From the NCBI GenBank assembly GCA_019638285.1, contig JAHBUB010000013.1, positions 22,406-86,405 on the forward strand: DNA of 64,000 bases, given 5' to 3'. This document shows, piece after piece, positions 25,858-33,596 of the stretch; positions within the stretch are counted from its first letter, which is position 1, and each line of letters starts with the position of its first letter. The DNA comes from Cyclobacteriaceae bacterium. GTDB taxonomy: Bacteria > Bacteroidota > Bacteroidia > Cytophagales > Cyclobacteriaceae. A program made the position numbers and the translations under genes. The notes beneath the pieces are model-generated. The model did not search any database. It was not told the origin of the DNA and was given only the letters and a program-made list of their open reading frames with translations.

Positions 25858-26856
25858 ATGTTCAATTTGCATAAAAACCATCGAAACTTAGTTGCAATTT
25901 CATTTGTCGTATTTGTGCTGTTAAGCCTTTTTATTGCTGTTATGCCGGCTTATCAATTGCAAGAAGTGTCCCCCTTGCCCGATCAGCCTGAGTTAACTAC
26001 CAGTGAGCTCAATGGATTGCATATTTTTATAAGTGAAGGGTGTGTGGCCTGTCACACACAACAAGTTAGAAACATTGAAATGGATAAAATGTGGGGAAGC
26101 CGCCCTTCTATTCCTTCAGATTATTACTATAGTAAACAACGATTGGATGTTTGGAGGCAATCACCTTCTCTTCTAGGAAGCGAACGAACTGGACCTGATC
26201 TAACAAATGTTGGTGTAAGGCAGCCCGCTGATCAATGGCATTTGTTACACTTATATAACCCGCGAAGTGTGGTAGATGAGTCCATTATGCCTGCCTACCC
26301 CTGGTTGTTTGAGGGGAAAGAGAACCCAGGTCAAAAGGATGTAGTGGTTCCTGTTCCGGCTAAATTTTTAAAGTCAGATAAGACTAAAATTATTGCTACA
26401 AAAGAAGCCATGGACTTAGTTGCTTACCTGCAGTCATTGAAGCAAGCACCAATGCCTTCAACTTCAACTTCAGAGTTTATACCTTCTACAAAAAAGAAAG
26501 AGGTTGCTGCGCTAGGTGAAAAGTCAATGTTGCCAGACGGTGAACAGCTATATATGCAGACTTGTGTAGCCTGCCATCAGGCTAACGGTCAGGGACTAGT
26601 GGGAGCATTCCCTCCACTGGCGGGCAGCAAAATTGTAAATGACGAAAATCCTGAGATGATGATACAAATAATTCTTATGGGTTATGATGCAAGGGAGGAA
26701 TATGCCGTGATGGTGGGCTTTGCGGATCAGCTCACAGACGAAGAGATAGCAGCAATCGCCAACCATGAGCGAACCAGTTGGGGGAACAACGCACCCAAAA
26801 TTACTGTTGAAGAAGTAACCAAAATAAGAAGCTATACCTTATCACTAAATAAATAG
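25858..26856 (+). CDS. membrane-anchored di-haem cytochrome c (CcoO-like plus class I domain)
   Basis: One N-terminal membrane anchor (about 12-30) is followed by a CcoO-like domain with haem site CVACH at 62-66. A probable distal Met144 lies in ESIMPAYPW. A second, class I cytochrome domain has CVACH at 236-240. The protein looks like a CcoO unit fused to one haem domain of the CcoP type, which would bring electrons to the catalytic subunit encoded 12 bp upstream. No separate ccoP is present, so the fusion probably replaces it. A Ser/Thr/Pro-rich linker (about 198-215) joins the domains. Confidence 0.88.
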   Translation: MFNLHKNHRNLVAISFVVFVLLSLFIAVMPAYQLQEVSPLPDQPELTTSELNGLHIFISEGCVACHTQQVRNIEMDKMWGSRPSIPSDYYYSKQRLDVWRQSPSLLGSERTGPDLTNVGVRQPADQWHLLHLYNPRSVVDESIMPAYPWLFEGKENPGQKDVVVPVPAKFLKSDKTKIIATKEAMDLVAYLQSLKQAPMPSTSTSEFIPSTKKKEVAALGEKSMLPDGEQLYMQTCVACHQANGQGLVGAFPPLAGSKIVNDENPEMMIQIILMGYDAREEYAVMVGFADQLTDEEIAAIANHERTSWGNNAPKITVEEVTKIRSYTLSLNK

Positions 26857-26860
26857 AACA

Positions 26861-27091
26861 ATGGAAAAAGAGAATTACTTACCCACTTTAATAACTGCTA
26901 CCCCTATGGAGGGACGTGAATTGGCCATTAAGCTTTCCCGAAAGTCTATTGCAGCAATTCAAACAGATCCAGAGATAAGGAAGAAACTCAGAGCAGACTA
27001 TGCAAATGATACCAAACAGCTCATTGCTTCTGCGGAGGTGATTGCAATAGAATTTCAAACCATTGCAGCGGCAAACAATTATTGGAGATGA
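26861..27091 (+). CDS. small hydrophilic protein of the cytochrome cluster
   Basis: I do not recognise this 76-residue protein. It has no signal peptide, cysteines or membrane helix and is predicted mostly helical and soluble. It sits 4 bp after the di-haem cytochrome gene and its stop overlaps the next start (ATGA). It is therefore almost certainly translated as part of the operon. It occupies the position of ccoQ but does not resemble that membrane peptide; an assembly or accessory factor is a guess. Confidence 0.65.
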   Translation: MEKENYLPTLITATPMEGRELAIKLSRKSIAAIQTDPEIRKKLRADYANDTKQLIASAEVIAIEFQTIAAANNYWR

Positions 27092-27369
27092 GTAAGAGAA
27101 ATTGGATAAAATCATTTTTTGTTTTATTGGCCACAGTTCTGATTCCGGGTAATGCGTTTGCATGTGAATTATGCAAGAAAAATCAACCTAAAGTATTGGA
27201 AGGCATTACCCATGGACCTGGGCCACAGGGTGATATGGACTATATCATCATCGGAGTGGCTATTGTAATAGTGGGTATCACTTTGTTCTTGAGTTTAAAA
27301 TTTTTAATTAAACCAGACGAGGGCAACCCTGATCATATTAAAAATATTGTATTAGATACAAATACGTGA
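27088..27369 (+). CDS. small membrane protein with CxxC motif, cytochrome cluster
   Basis: The 93-residue product has a signal peptide or N-terminal anchor ending near NAFAC, then CELCKKNQP. A glycine/proline linker follows, then a second membrane helix (about 47-68) and a short polar tail. The CxxC just outside the membrane could carry a disulphide or metal, for example in copper delivery to the haem-copper centre; this is inference. The ATG at 27088 overlaps the upstream stop, which fixes the start. It is not recognised as a named family. Confidence 0.65.
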   Translation: MSKRNWIKSFFVLLATVLIPGNAFACELCKKNQPKVLEGITHGPGPQGDMDYIIIGVAIVIVGITLFLSLKFLIKPDEGNPDHIKNIVLDTNT

Positions 27370-27373
27370 GTGC

Positions 27374-27796
27374 ATGGAAGATAATCGAATCATAAAGGTG
27401 TTTATGGATGAGGAAACGAGGCCATTTGCAGAATTTTCTCCACCTGTAAAATTTATTCTGGACACCACCAAGATTCCGGATGGCAAGCATCAACTCAAAA
27501 TTGTAGCTAAGTCTTCAGGCGGCCTTGAAGGCGTAAAGACCATTCCTTTCGAGGTTCGCAATGGTCCCGCAATTTCTGTGGTTGGGTTGAAAAGAAATGA
27601 AATTGTGGAAGATCAAATTCCTATTACTATCAATGCCTATGGTAGCGAGGGTAATGATGTTTTTGTAGTGAAGGGTTCCGAAACGCCCAAGGGGATTCCA
27701 GCGTGGGTGTGGGCCCTAGTTATCGCCTTTGTGGGCTTTGCGTTGTTCTACATTATCATGTATTGGAGTCCTGAATTTTACAAATCATTTGTTTGA
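27374..27796 (+). CDS. Ig-like domain protein with C-terminal membrane anchor
   Basis: This 140-residue protein lacks a signal peptide. Residues about 15-100 show the alternating beta pattern of an immunoglobulin-like fold (FILDTTKIPDGKHQLKIVA..., then ...PFEVRNGP). A membrane helix at about 110-132 (WVWALVIAFVGFALFYII) ends in a short tail. By position it is an accessory subunit of the oxidase-like complex and is loosely comparable to FixH/CcoH proteins. Sequence similarity to those is not evident by eye. Confidence 0.6.
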   Translation: MEDNRIIKVFMDEETRPFAEFSPPVKFILDTTKIPDGKHQLKIVAKSSGGLEGVKTIPFEVRNGPAISVVGLKRNEIVEDQIPITINAYGSEGNDVFVVKGSETPKGIPAWVWALVIAFVGFALFYIIMYWSPEFYKSFV

Positions 27797-27807
27797 AAAA
27801 ACGAACT

Positions 27808-27870
27808 ATGGAATCAATAAGAACACCTCATATTGAAACGCCATTTAGAGGAGCTTTCTCTAATGTATAG
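27808..27870 (+). CDS. possible 20-residue peptide
   Basis: A short frame (ATG to TAG, ending FRGAFSNV) lies in the 110-bp gap between the cytochrome cluster and the RIC gene. A GGAGGAGG-like sequence just after it would serve the next gene. It could be a micro-protein, a leader, or a relic of a lost gene. No family or duplicate supports it. Confidence 0.2.
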   Translation: MESIRTPHIETPFRGAFSNV

Positions 27871-27906
27871 GAGGAGGCGAATTAATCATCATAAAAATAA
27901 TTGATT

Positions 27907-28647
27907 ATGAAAAATATATCAGAGAGAACAATTGGTGAGATCGTAGCGGAAGATTACCGTGCTGCTCAAGTATTTAAAAATCATCGAATAGATTTTTGCT
28001 GCAATGGAAACAGAAGTGTAGCAGAGGCTTGCAAGGATAAAAATGTAGAACTGAATAAACTTGTTGAGGAGATTGAATCGGTGCAAAAGGATAGACCAGG
28101 CAATACCACCGATTTCAAATCCTGGCCATTAGATTTATTGGCGGATTATATTGAGAAGACACACCACCGGTATGTGGAAGAAAAGCTACCTATACTCAAG
28201 CAGTACCTTAAAAAACTTTGCGAGGTACATGGCAATAATCATCCTGAATTATTTGAGATTTATGATGAGTTTAGTGCATCTGCCGGAGAGTTGGCTGCTC
28301 ATATGAAAAAGGAAGAGTTTATTTTGTTTCCCTATATTCGTAAGATGGTAAAAGTTAAGAGTAGTAAAACTGCTCTGGCGGCACCCAATTTTGGTACGGT
28401 GAAAAATCCTGTGCAAATGATGATGGATGAACACACAACAGAAGGTGATCGTTTTGAGAAAATATCTAAACTAAGCAATAACTATACGCCACCTGCTGAT
28501 GGATGCAACACCTACAAAGTGACCTATGCTTTGTTGAATGAATTCGAAGAGGATTTGCACCTACATATTCACTTGGAAAACAACATCTTGTTTCCCAAGG
28601 CCATTGAGATGGAAAAGGAACTATCACCTCAAGCACAACATTCGTAA
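27907..28647 (+). CDS. iron-sulfur cluster repair di-iron protein (RIC; ScdA/YtfE/DnrN family)
   Basis: This protein repairs Fe-S clusters damaged by nitric oxide and peroxide. The N-terminal ScdA domain (about 1-55) contains RIDFCCNGNRSVAEAC. The C-terminal hemerythrin-like domain (about 75-235) supplies the di-iron ligands in EKTHHRYV, HMKKEE, DEHTTEGDR and HLHIHLENNILFP. The 246-residue length is typical. The ATG at 27907 was chosen over a TTG two codons earlier. It follows the Rrf2-controlled cytochrome genes, strongly suggesting one nitrosative-stress regulon. Confidence 0.93.
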   Translation: MKNISERTIGEIVAEDYRAAQVFKNHRIDFCCNGNRSVAEACKDKNVELNKLVEEIESVQKDRPGNTTDFKSWPLDLLADYIEKTHHRYVEEKLPILKQYLKKLCEVHGNNHPELFEIYDEFSASAGELAAHMKKEEFILFPYIRKMVKVKSSKTALAAPNFGTVKNPVQMMMDEHTTEGDRFEKISKLSNNYTPPADGCNTYKVTYALLNEFEEDLHLHIHLENNILFPKAIEMEKELSPQAQHS

Positions 28648-28649
28648 GA

Positions 28650-28982
28650 ATGAAAACTAAAGTTAAGCCTGGATCTATGGAGTGGACGGCTAGTAATGTA
28701 AAGGGATTTTGTGGAAAACAGCTGCTCGGTATGGACAATGGTTCCGTGAAGTTGGTTCGAGTAGAACCACAATCCGACTACCCTTTGAACAGGCATCCTG
28801 ATAAAACAGAATACGCTTATGTAGTAGATGGCAATCTGGAGTTTACCATTGATAATGAGGCTTACCATGGCGCACCTGGTGATTTTTTTATTTTTCTGGC
28901 TATGATCATGTATGCTATCCACAACAGGACAAATGAACCAGGAACCCTTTTAGTAGGTGCAATTATAGAGACTAAGCAATGA
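28650..28982 (+). CDS. cupin-domain protein
   Basis: This is a single small cupin barrel of 110 residues. Motif 1 is PDKTEYAYVVDGNLEFTI and motif 2 is NRTNEPGTLLVGAI; a metal-site Glu and His are only partly conserved. It starts 2 bp after the RIC stop and its own stop overlaps the next start, so it is operonic. Role unknown; such proteins can be sensors or small oxygenases. Confidence 0.75.
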   Translation: MKTKVKPGSMEWTASNVKGFCGKQLLGMDNGSVKLVRVEPQSDYPLNRHPDKTEYAYVVDGNLEFTIDNEAYHGAPGDFFIFLAMIMYAIHNRTNEPGTLLVGAIIETKQ

Positions 28983-29305
28983 AGCACTTTGAAAATTTGC
29001 CGCAAGTGTTAAGCGCCCTTACAGAAAGGGGATATACTTCGGATTTTTCAGTGCATGCCAGTAAGGATTGTTTAGTGTGTAAAATGACAACCCGCCATCT
29101 TTTACATGACGAGTTTGAAGTTGATGAAGTCTACCACATTATTGGGACAACAAATACAGACGAAGAAACAGTAGTATTCGCACTTTCATCAAAGAAATAC
29201 AATATAAAGGGAGTTATGGTGAACGCGTTTGGAGAATTCAGCGAGAAGTCCAAATTGAAAATTATTGAAAAACTTAAAACGAACTTGAAAAACCAATGGA
29301 GCTGA
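28979..29305 (+). CDS. small conserved Bacteroidota protein, function unknown
   Basis: This 108-residue soluble protein belongs to a family I recall from Bacteroidota that is often mislabelled phosphoribosylpyrophosphate synthetase. The pattern is ALTERGYTSDF, then DCLVCKMTTRHL, DEFEVDEVYHIIG and VMVNAFGEF. The CxxC-like DCLVC may bind metal. It has no PRPP synthetase active site. The ATG overlaps the cupin stop, and its end overlaps the start of the following pseudogene by 10 bp. Confidence 0.7.
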   Translation: MKHFENLPQVLSALTERGYTSDFSVHASKDCLVCKMTTRHLLHDEFEVDEVYHIIGTTNTDEETVVFALSSKKYNIKGVMVNAFGEFSEKSKLKIIEKLKTNLKNQWS

Positions 29306-29592
29306 TCGAACGATTGGTGACGTATTTTAAGCAACCGGAGGAAGAAACGAAGAACAAAGCTCCGAAAGGAGTTTGTCCGGCTTGCTGGGGACGTCAGGAG
29401 TACGGTCATAAGTAAAGGGGGGGTTATAAAGACAAAAAAATTGATGTTAACAACCATCAGGCTAGTTATATGTTCATTAAGGATTTTGTGGTTCAACATA
29501 TAGATGGGATTAGATTAAAGAAGGGGGAGATTCATGAGTGCCCTAATTACGGTGACCCTCAGGACCACTCAAGAAAGGATACGGATGGATAA
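29296..29592 (+). pseudogene. small CxxC protein gene interrupted by an in-frame stop
   Basis: The frame starts at ATG 29296 and reads 39 codons, including GVCPACWGRQEYGHK, before TAA at 29413-29415. Without changing frame it then continues with YKDKKIDVNNHQASYMF and IKDFVVQHIDGIRLKKGE, a pattern I know from a small Bacteroidota zinc-ribbon-like family. The second CxxC pair is also damaged, reading CPNYG where CPxC is expected. Two lesions favour genuine decay over a single read error, although the seven-G run just after the stop could be an assembly problem. The original role is unknown. Confidence 0.7.
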
Positions 29593-30055
29593 AGCGCTGC
29601 CAATTAAAAGAATTGATGCCCTTCAACCATTAAGCCATGATCATCATCATGGACTATTGCTGTCATGGAAGATAAGAACAGGATTTAAAAAAGGAATTGA
29701 TCCTGCTCGGATAAAAAAATATGCAGATTGGGTTTTCACTGAGCAATTGCTGCCTCATTTTGAGATAGAGGAGGAATATGTTTTTCCAGTATTGGGTGAA
29801 CACAATGATCTTGCAAAGAGGGCACTTGCCGAGCATCGAAAACTCAAAAGATTATTTCTTTCAAAAATAGACATTGCGAAAAATCTTGTTTTGATTGAAG
29901 AGAAGTTGGAGAGTCATATTCGCTTTGAAGAACGAGTTTTGTTTAATGAAGTACAACAAGTAGCCTCCACTGAAGAGTTGAATCGTATTGCATCAGTGCA
30001 CACACCTTCTGCTGGCCTTGCAGATGAGAAATGGAAGGACGAGTTTTGGAAATGA
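29585..30055 (+). CDS. hemerythrin-like domain protein
   Basis: This 156-residue helical protein carries spaced His/Glu ligands for a di-iron site: LSHDHHHGLLL, LLPHFEIEEEYVFP, AEHRKL and HIRFEERVLFNE. Such proteins bind oxygen or NO or buffer iron. The frame is open upstream to 29534, but the ATG at 29585 gives a protein starting directly with the fold and overlaps the preceding broken gene by 8 bp. It closes the Rrf2/RIC block. Confidence 0.85.
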   Translation: MDKALPIKRIDALQPLSHDHHHGLLLSWKIRTGFKKGIDPARIKKYADWVFTEQLLPHFEIEEEYVFPVLGEHNDLAKRALAEHRKLKRLFLSKIDIAKNLVLIEEKLESHIRFEERVLFNEVQQVASTEELNRIASVHTPSAGLADEKWKDEFWK

Positions 30056-30100
30056 GGACTTCAGTCAGGTAAACCATAGACTTGATTATAAAGTAAAATT

Positions 30101-30132
30101 GAATAACCATTGTGTAAACACAACGGTTATTC
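30101..30132 (-). terminator. terminator of the HtrA gene (possibly bidirectional)
   Basis: GAATAACCATTGTG and CACAACGGTTATTC form a 14-bp stem with one mismatch around a four-base loop. On the minus strand it is followed by AATTTTACTTT. It lies between the converging hemerythrin and htrA genes. Confidence 0.7.
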
Positions 30133-30157
30133 AACCCTGATACATTGTCTTAGATTA

Positions 30158-31645
30158 TTAGGACAAAGAAAATCCGTAAAACACTTTTTGATTTGGATTT
30201 TGAGGGTAGATGCCTTGAATCAAAACACCTTCATTGGACCTTTTCAATTCTGCAATTAGATCATCTACATTGGATATCGCTTTATTATTTACCGAAGTAA
30301 TAATGAACCCTTCCTGGATGTCGGTTTGTTGAGTAAGTTTTCCCAAGTTAAGATGAATAACCTTCACCCCACCTTTACCTTCGAGTCCCAATTTAGCTTT
30401 TTCACCTTTTGAAAGGTTTTCAAATTCAGCCCCTAGCCCTTTCAAGATATCATCTTTATAGGCCTTGGTGATCTCAGTGTTACCGGAGTTGTTTTTCAAA
30501 TCTACATTGATTGTTTTTTCCTTTCCTTGACGAAATATGGTTAGATTGATTTTGTCTCCGGGTTTATGGCGTGCAATTCCTTCTTGCAGCTGTGAGGAAC
30601 TTTTGATTGCATTTTCATCCAACTTGGTAATAACATCTCCTGGCTTAATGCCCGCAGTATTTGCGGCACCCTCTTCCATCACGCTGTCAACATAGATACC
30701 TTCATTAATCGATATATTTTTTTCTTTCGCGAGTTTGCTGTCAAGATTATGGATCATCACCCCGAGATAAGCTCTTTGCACCTTTCCGTAATTAATAAGA
30801 TCGTCTATCACCTTTTTCATCAAATTGGAGGGGACAGCAAATCCATATCCTGCATAAACACCAGTAGGCGTAGCGATGGCGGTATTTATTCCAATAAGGT
30901 TTCCATTAAGATCTACCAATGCACCCCCGCTGTTACCTGGATTAATTGCTGCATCTGTTTGTATAAAGGATTCAATAGCAGACCTGTCTTCATAGATATT
31001 AATATTGCGACCTTTGGCACTCACAATTCCAGCGGTTACGGTAGATTCGAGATTGAAAGGATTGCCAACGGCCAGTACCCATTCCCCTACTTTAGCTGCA
31101 TCGGAATCACCAATAGGCATCGATGGAAGATCTTTAGCATCAATTCGAATCAAAGCCATATCTGTATTGGGATCGGTGCCTACCACTTCTGCATTAAAGG
31201 TGCGATTGTCATTAAGAGTAACCTCTATTTTTGAGGCCTCCGCCACAACATGATTATTGGTAACGATGTATCCATCTGGACGAATGATGACTCCTGAGCC
31301 ACTGGCAACCTCCGGTTCAGGCTTTTGTTGCAGATTATTTCCAAGATTGCCACCAAAGAAATCTCTGAAGGATTCTGGAATTTGTAATTGCTGCATAGAG
31401 GGTGTTTCTTTCACTGTTGACCTGATATGGACTACACTTGGAATTGTTTTCTCTGCAGCACTTGTAAAATCAAAGTCCATGGGAGCCCTAAAAGCATTTG
31501 CATTGTAGCTGGCTTGAACAGCATTGTGGGTAGGTGTATCCACATAACGTATTTGACTACCAGGCTCGTCTATTGCTCTCCAAATGCCGATTGATAATAC
31601 GCCACCGATTAGGGCGGCACTAATTAGTTTCAGTACATTTTTCAT
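30158..31645 (-). CDS. degP: HtrA/DegP-type periplasmic serine protease
   Basis: This 495-residue envelope protease/chaperone degrades misfolded periplasmic proteins. An N-terminal membrane segment or signal (about 7-23) is followed by the trypsin-like domain. Its triad is His132 (NNHVVAEA), Asp162 (DPNTDMALIRID) and Ser239 (NPGNSGGAL). Two PDZ domains follow (about 290-380 and 410-490), the first with YLGVMIHN and GDVITKLDENAI. Its upstream region, shared with the divergent PepSY-like gene, carries an ECF-promoter-like element. This matches the usual sigma-E-type control of htrA. Confidence 0.95.
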   Translation of the reverse strand: MKNVLKLISAALIGGVLSIGIWRAIDEPGSQIRYVDTPTHNAVQASYNANAFRAPMDFDFTSAAEKTIPSVVHIRSTVKETPSMQQLQIPESFRDFFGGNLGNNLQQKPEPEVASGSGVIIRPDGYIVTNNHVVAEASKIEVTLNDNRTFNAEVVGTDPNTDMALIRIDAKDLPSMPIGDSDAAKVGEWVLAVGNPFNLESTVTAGIVSAKGRNINIYEDRSAIESFIQTDAAINPGNSGGALVDLNGNLIGINTAIATPTGVYAGYGFAVPSNLMKKVIDDLINYGKVQRAYLGVMIHNLDSKLAKEKNISINEGIYVDSVMEEGAANTAGIKPGDVITKLDENAIKSSSQLQEGIARHKPGDKINLTIFRQGKEKTINVDLKNNSGNTEITKAYKDDILKGLGAEFENLSKGEKAKLGLEGKGGVKVIHLNLGKLTQQTDIQEGFIITSVNNKAISNVDDLIAELKRSNEGVLIQGIYPQNPNQKVFYGFSLS

Positions 31646-31678
31646 ATTGTTTAGCTTATTTAGTTAGCTTTTTTAATT

Positions 31679-31705
31679 AGATGTCTGAAAACGTGGATTG
31701 TCACT
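31679..31705 (-). promoter_or_regulatory. possible ECF-type promoter of the HtrA gene
   Basis: On the minus strand AGTGAC is followed 14 bases later by GACATC, resembling TGTGAC-N12..17-(G)ATCATC found before three other genes nearby. It is the weakest member of the set, with one mismatch in each block. Confidence 0.35.
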
Positions 31706-31752
31706 ATTATGCCCGTTGTTTTTCTCTTTTTCGTCTATAAATTAGAATGAAG

Positions 31753-31790
31753 TGTGACCTTTTGTAAAAGGATCATCCAAAGGCGAAAAA
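31753..31790 (+). promoter_or_regulatory. ECF-type promoter element, copy A
   Basis: TGTGAC, then a T-rich spacer, then GATCATCCAAAGG and AAAAA, stands 45 bp before an exported PepSY-like gene. The same order of words occurs before its paralogue at 34622. This is conserved beyond what two unrelated intergenic regions should share. Confidence 0.6.
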
Positions 31791-31797
31791 ACAACAA

Positions 31798-32337
31798 ATG
31801 AAAAAATCCCTAACATCCACAGCACTTGCCCTTCTGATAGTGACAGGTGGATATGCACAGAGTGCGCAAATAAAAATAAGGATAAAGGAGAATGAGGTAC
31901 CCGCAGTGGTAGTTCAGTCATTTAAGCAAAATTTCAAAGATGACCATTCTGAAGGATGGGCAATTGTTCCTGTGGCTATTCTTGATGATGAATATATTGT
32001 TTCCGAGCATAATAATTTGATTGGTGAAAAACCTATATTTTATGTGGTGAAGATTAAGGGGCAACAAGTAAGGGGTGAAGCGGTTTATGACCATGATGGT
32101 AGTTTGAAATATTCAAAGGAGGTAATTAAAGACACGGCTTTGCCTATGGCAGTAAGAGATGCCATTGCTAAAAAATATCCAGGTTATACCTTTCTAAAAG
32201 ATCAAGAGACTGTGAAAGACGGAAAATTCAAATTTATTCATTACAGGGTCTTAATTGAAAATGACAAGGAAAAGATTGCCTTAGCTGTAGATAGCAGTGG
32301 AGAGATATTACGAGAGAAAAGAGTAAGGTCTATATAG
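31798..32337 (+). CDS. exported PepSY/BLIP-like protein, paralogue 1
   Basis: The 179-residue product has a signal peptide (MKKSLTSTALALLIVTGGYAQ) and two repeats of a PepSY/BLIP-like alpha-beta unit. The pattern is helix, then a strand pair with Y-D-x-x-G-x-L/I; compare AVYDHDGSLKYSKE and AVDSSGEILREK. KKYPGYTF is the typical helix end. A similar protein is encoded at 34670. Proteins of this fold often inhibit or chaperone periplasmic enzymes, but no partner can be named. It is divergent from htrA and shares a putative envelope-stress promoter. Confidence 0.75.
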   Translation: MKKSLTSTALALLIVTGGYAQSAQIKIRIKENEVPAVVVQSFKQNFKDDHSEGWAIVPVAILDDEYIVSEHNNLIGEKPIFYVVKIKGQQVRGEAVYDHDGSLKYSKEVIKDTALPMAVRDAIAKKYPGYTFLKDQETVKDGKFKFIHYRVLIENDKEKIALAVDSSGEILREKRVRSI

Positions 32338-32408
32338 GTATTGAGTTGTAATACCTAAAGGTCCCAAAATAAAGAGTACCTTATTGATTCATTTATAGAT
32401 ATTTTATT

Positions 32409-33266
32409 ATGTGTCGGTTTATTGCATACCAGGGTACTCCTGAGGTGATGGGTTCGATGCTTTTTGCTCCAGTGAATTCAATCATCAAACAAAGTTATGC
32501 CGCTACTGAGATTGAAGAACCCCTGAATGGAGATGGTTTCGGTGTGGGTTGGTTTGTACCGGATATTGACCACTTACCAGGCGTTTTTGTGTCTATCTCT
32601 CCGGCATGGAATAACAGAAACCTTCAATACATTTCTCAAAAAATAAGATCGAATTGTATGGTAGCCCATGTAAGAGCGGCTAGCGTAGGAGCAGTCTCAG
32701 AAGCCAATTGCCATCCTTTTCACTACGATCGTTATCTGATGATGCATAATGGAGGCATAGAGCACTTTGAATTAATTAAACGAAGTATTGTGGACAGGCT
32801 ATCAACAGAAATGTATGCATGGATTCAGGGACAAACGGACTCAGAACACTTTTTTGCACTTTTTTTGGATAAGTTGAAGAAGCAATCGCCTCAACCATCC
32901 ACTGAAGAAATTGCGAGTTGCCTTGAACTTACTTTTGCAGAGATCCTTCAACTTATGAATGAGTTTGGTATCTCCGACCCCGCTTATTTCAACCTGGTGG
33001 TTGTCGATGGCAAAAAGATGGTGGGAAGCAGATTTGTAAGCCACAAAGGCATTAAGCCCCTCTCGTTACATCATTCTGAATGCGGAAAATTTATATGTGA
33101 AAATGGGGTGACGTTTCTTTTAAGAGATAGCTCCAATGAAAGAGGTGTTATATTGGCTTCAGAAAAACTTACCAAAGAACAAAGCGATTGGAAAATGGTA
33201 CCAGAACATCACTTCGTTTTAGTGGAAGAAAACCTTAATGTTCACTTTAGGGTTATAAAGGCATAA
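32409..33266 (+). CDS. class II glutamine amidotransferase (YafJ/EgtC-like)
   Basis: This is an N-terminal-nucleophile hydrolase of 285 residues whose catalytic cysteine is Cys2 after removal of Met1 (MCRFIAYQG). GDGFGVGWF and AHVRAASVGAVSEANCHPF with LMMHNGGIEHF complete the glutaminase site. It has no second synthase domain, so it acts alone or with an unknown partner. EgtC-type gamma-glutamyl hydrolase activity is one possibility, but no ergothioneine genes are nearby. Confidence 0.87.
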   Translation: MCRFIAYQGTPEVMGSMLFAPVNSIIKQSYAATEIEEPLNGDGFGVGWFVPDIDHLPGVFVSISPAWNNRNLQYISQKIRSNCMVAHVRAASVGAVSEANCHPFHYDRYLMMHNGGIEHFELIKRSIVDRLSTEMYAWIQGQTDSEHFFALFLDKLKKQSPQPSTEEIASCLELTFAEILQLMNEFGISDPAYFNLVVVDGKKMVGSRFVSHKGIKPLSLHHSECGKFICENGVTFLLRDSSNERGVILASEKLTKEQSDWKMVPEHHFVLVEENLNVHFRVIKA

Positions 33267-33318
33267 AGGGATTGGCCAACTATGAATGACATGAAAAATC
33301 ACACTTTATAGAAAAGCT

Positions 33319-33582
33319 ATGAGTATAGTATCAGAAAATATAATACCTGGTGGCTATGGGAGAATATTTGGTACAGATGCTACCACCAAAACAGAATTGA
33401 ATAGAATAGCTGAGGCATTAAGAAGGGTTAATGGTGTGAAAGACGTGATTGTGGATTATGAAATCTTTCCACACGAGTTTACCATTCACTCTAATACGGT
33501 GGTTAAGATCGAAGAGATTCAAAATGCTGCTATTCAACAAGGTTTTCACGTAATACCTAAGAGCCTTTTTAAATTACTCTGA
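33319..33582 (+). CDS. HMA-like small protein without the metal cysteines
   Basis: This 87-residue protein has the beta-alpha-beta-beta-alpha-beta pattern of heavy-metal-associated domains (LNRIAEALRRVNGVKDVIVDYE, then VVKIEEIQNAAIQQGFHV). The CxxC metal site is missing; GTDATTKTE stands in that loop. It may therefore be a structural relative and not a metallochaperone. It lies between the amidotransferase and the broken MtfA-like gene. Confidence 0.65.
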   Translation: MSIVSENIIPGGYGRIFGTDATTKTELNRIAEALRRVNGVKDVIVDYEIFPHEFTIHSNTVVKIEEIQNAAIQQGFHVIPKSLFKLL

Positions 33583-33596
33583 TTCCAGATATATAA

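Noticed and set aside
30749-31508. Plus-strand open frames within htrA, up to 161 codons
   Set aside because: They mirror conserved protease motifs on the other strand and have no start signals or recognisable domains.
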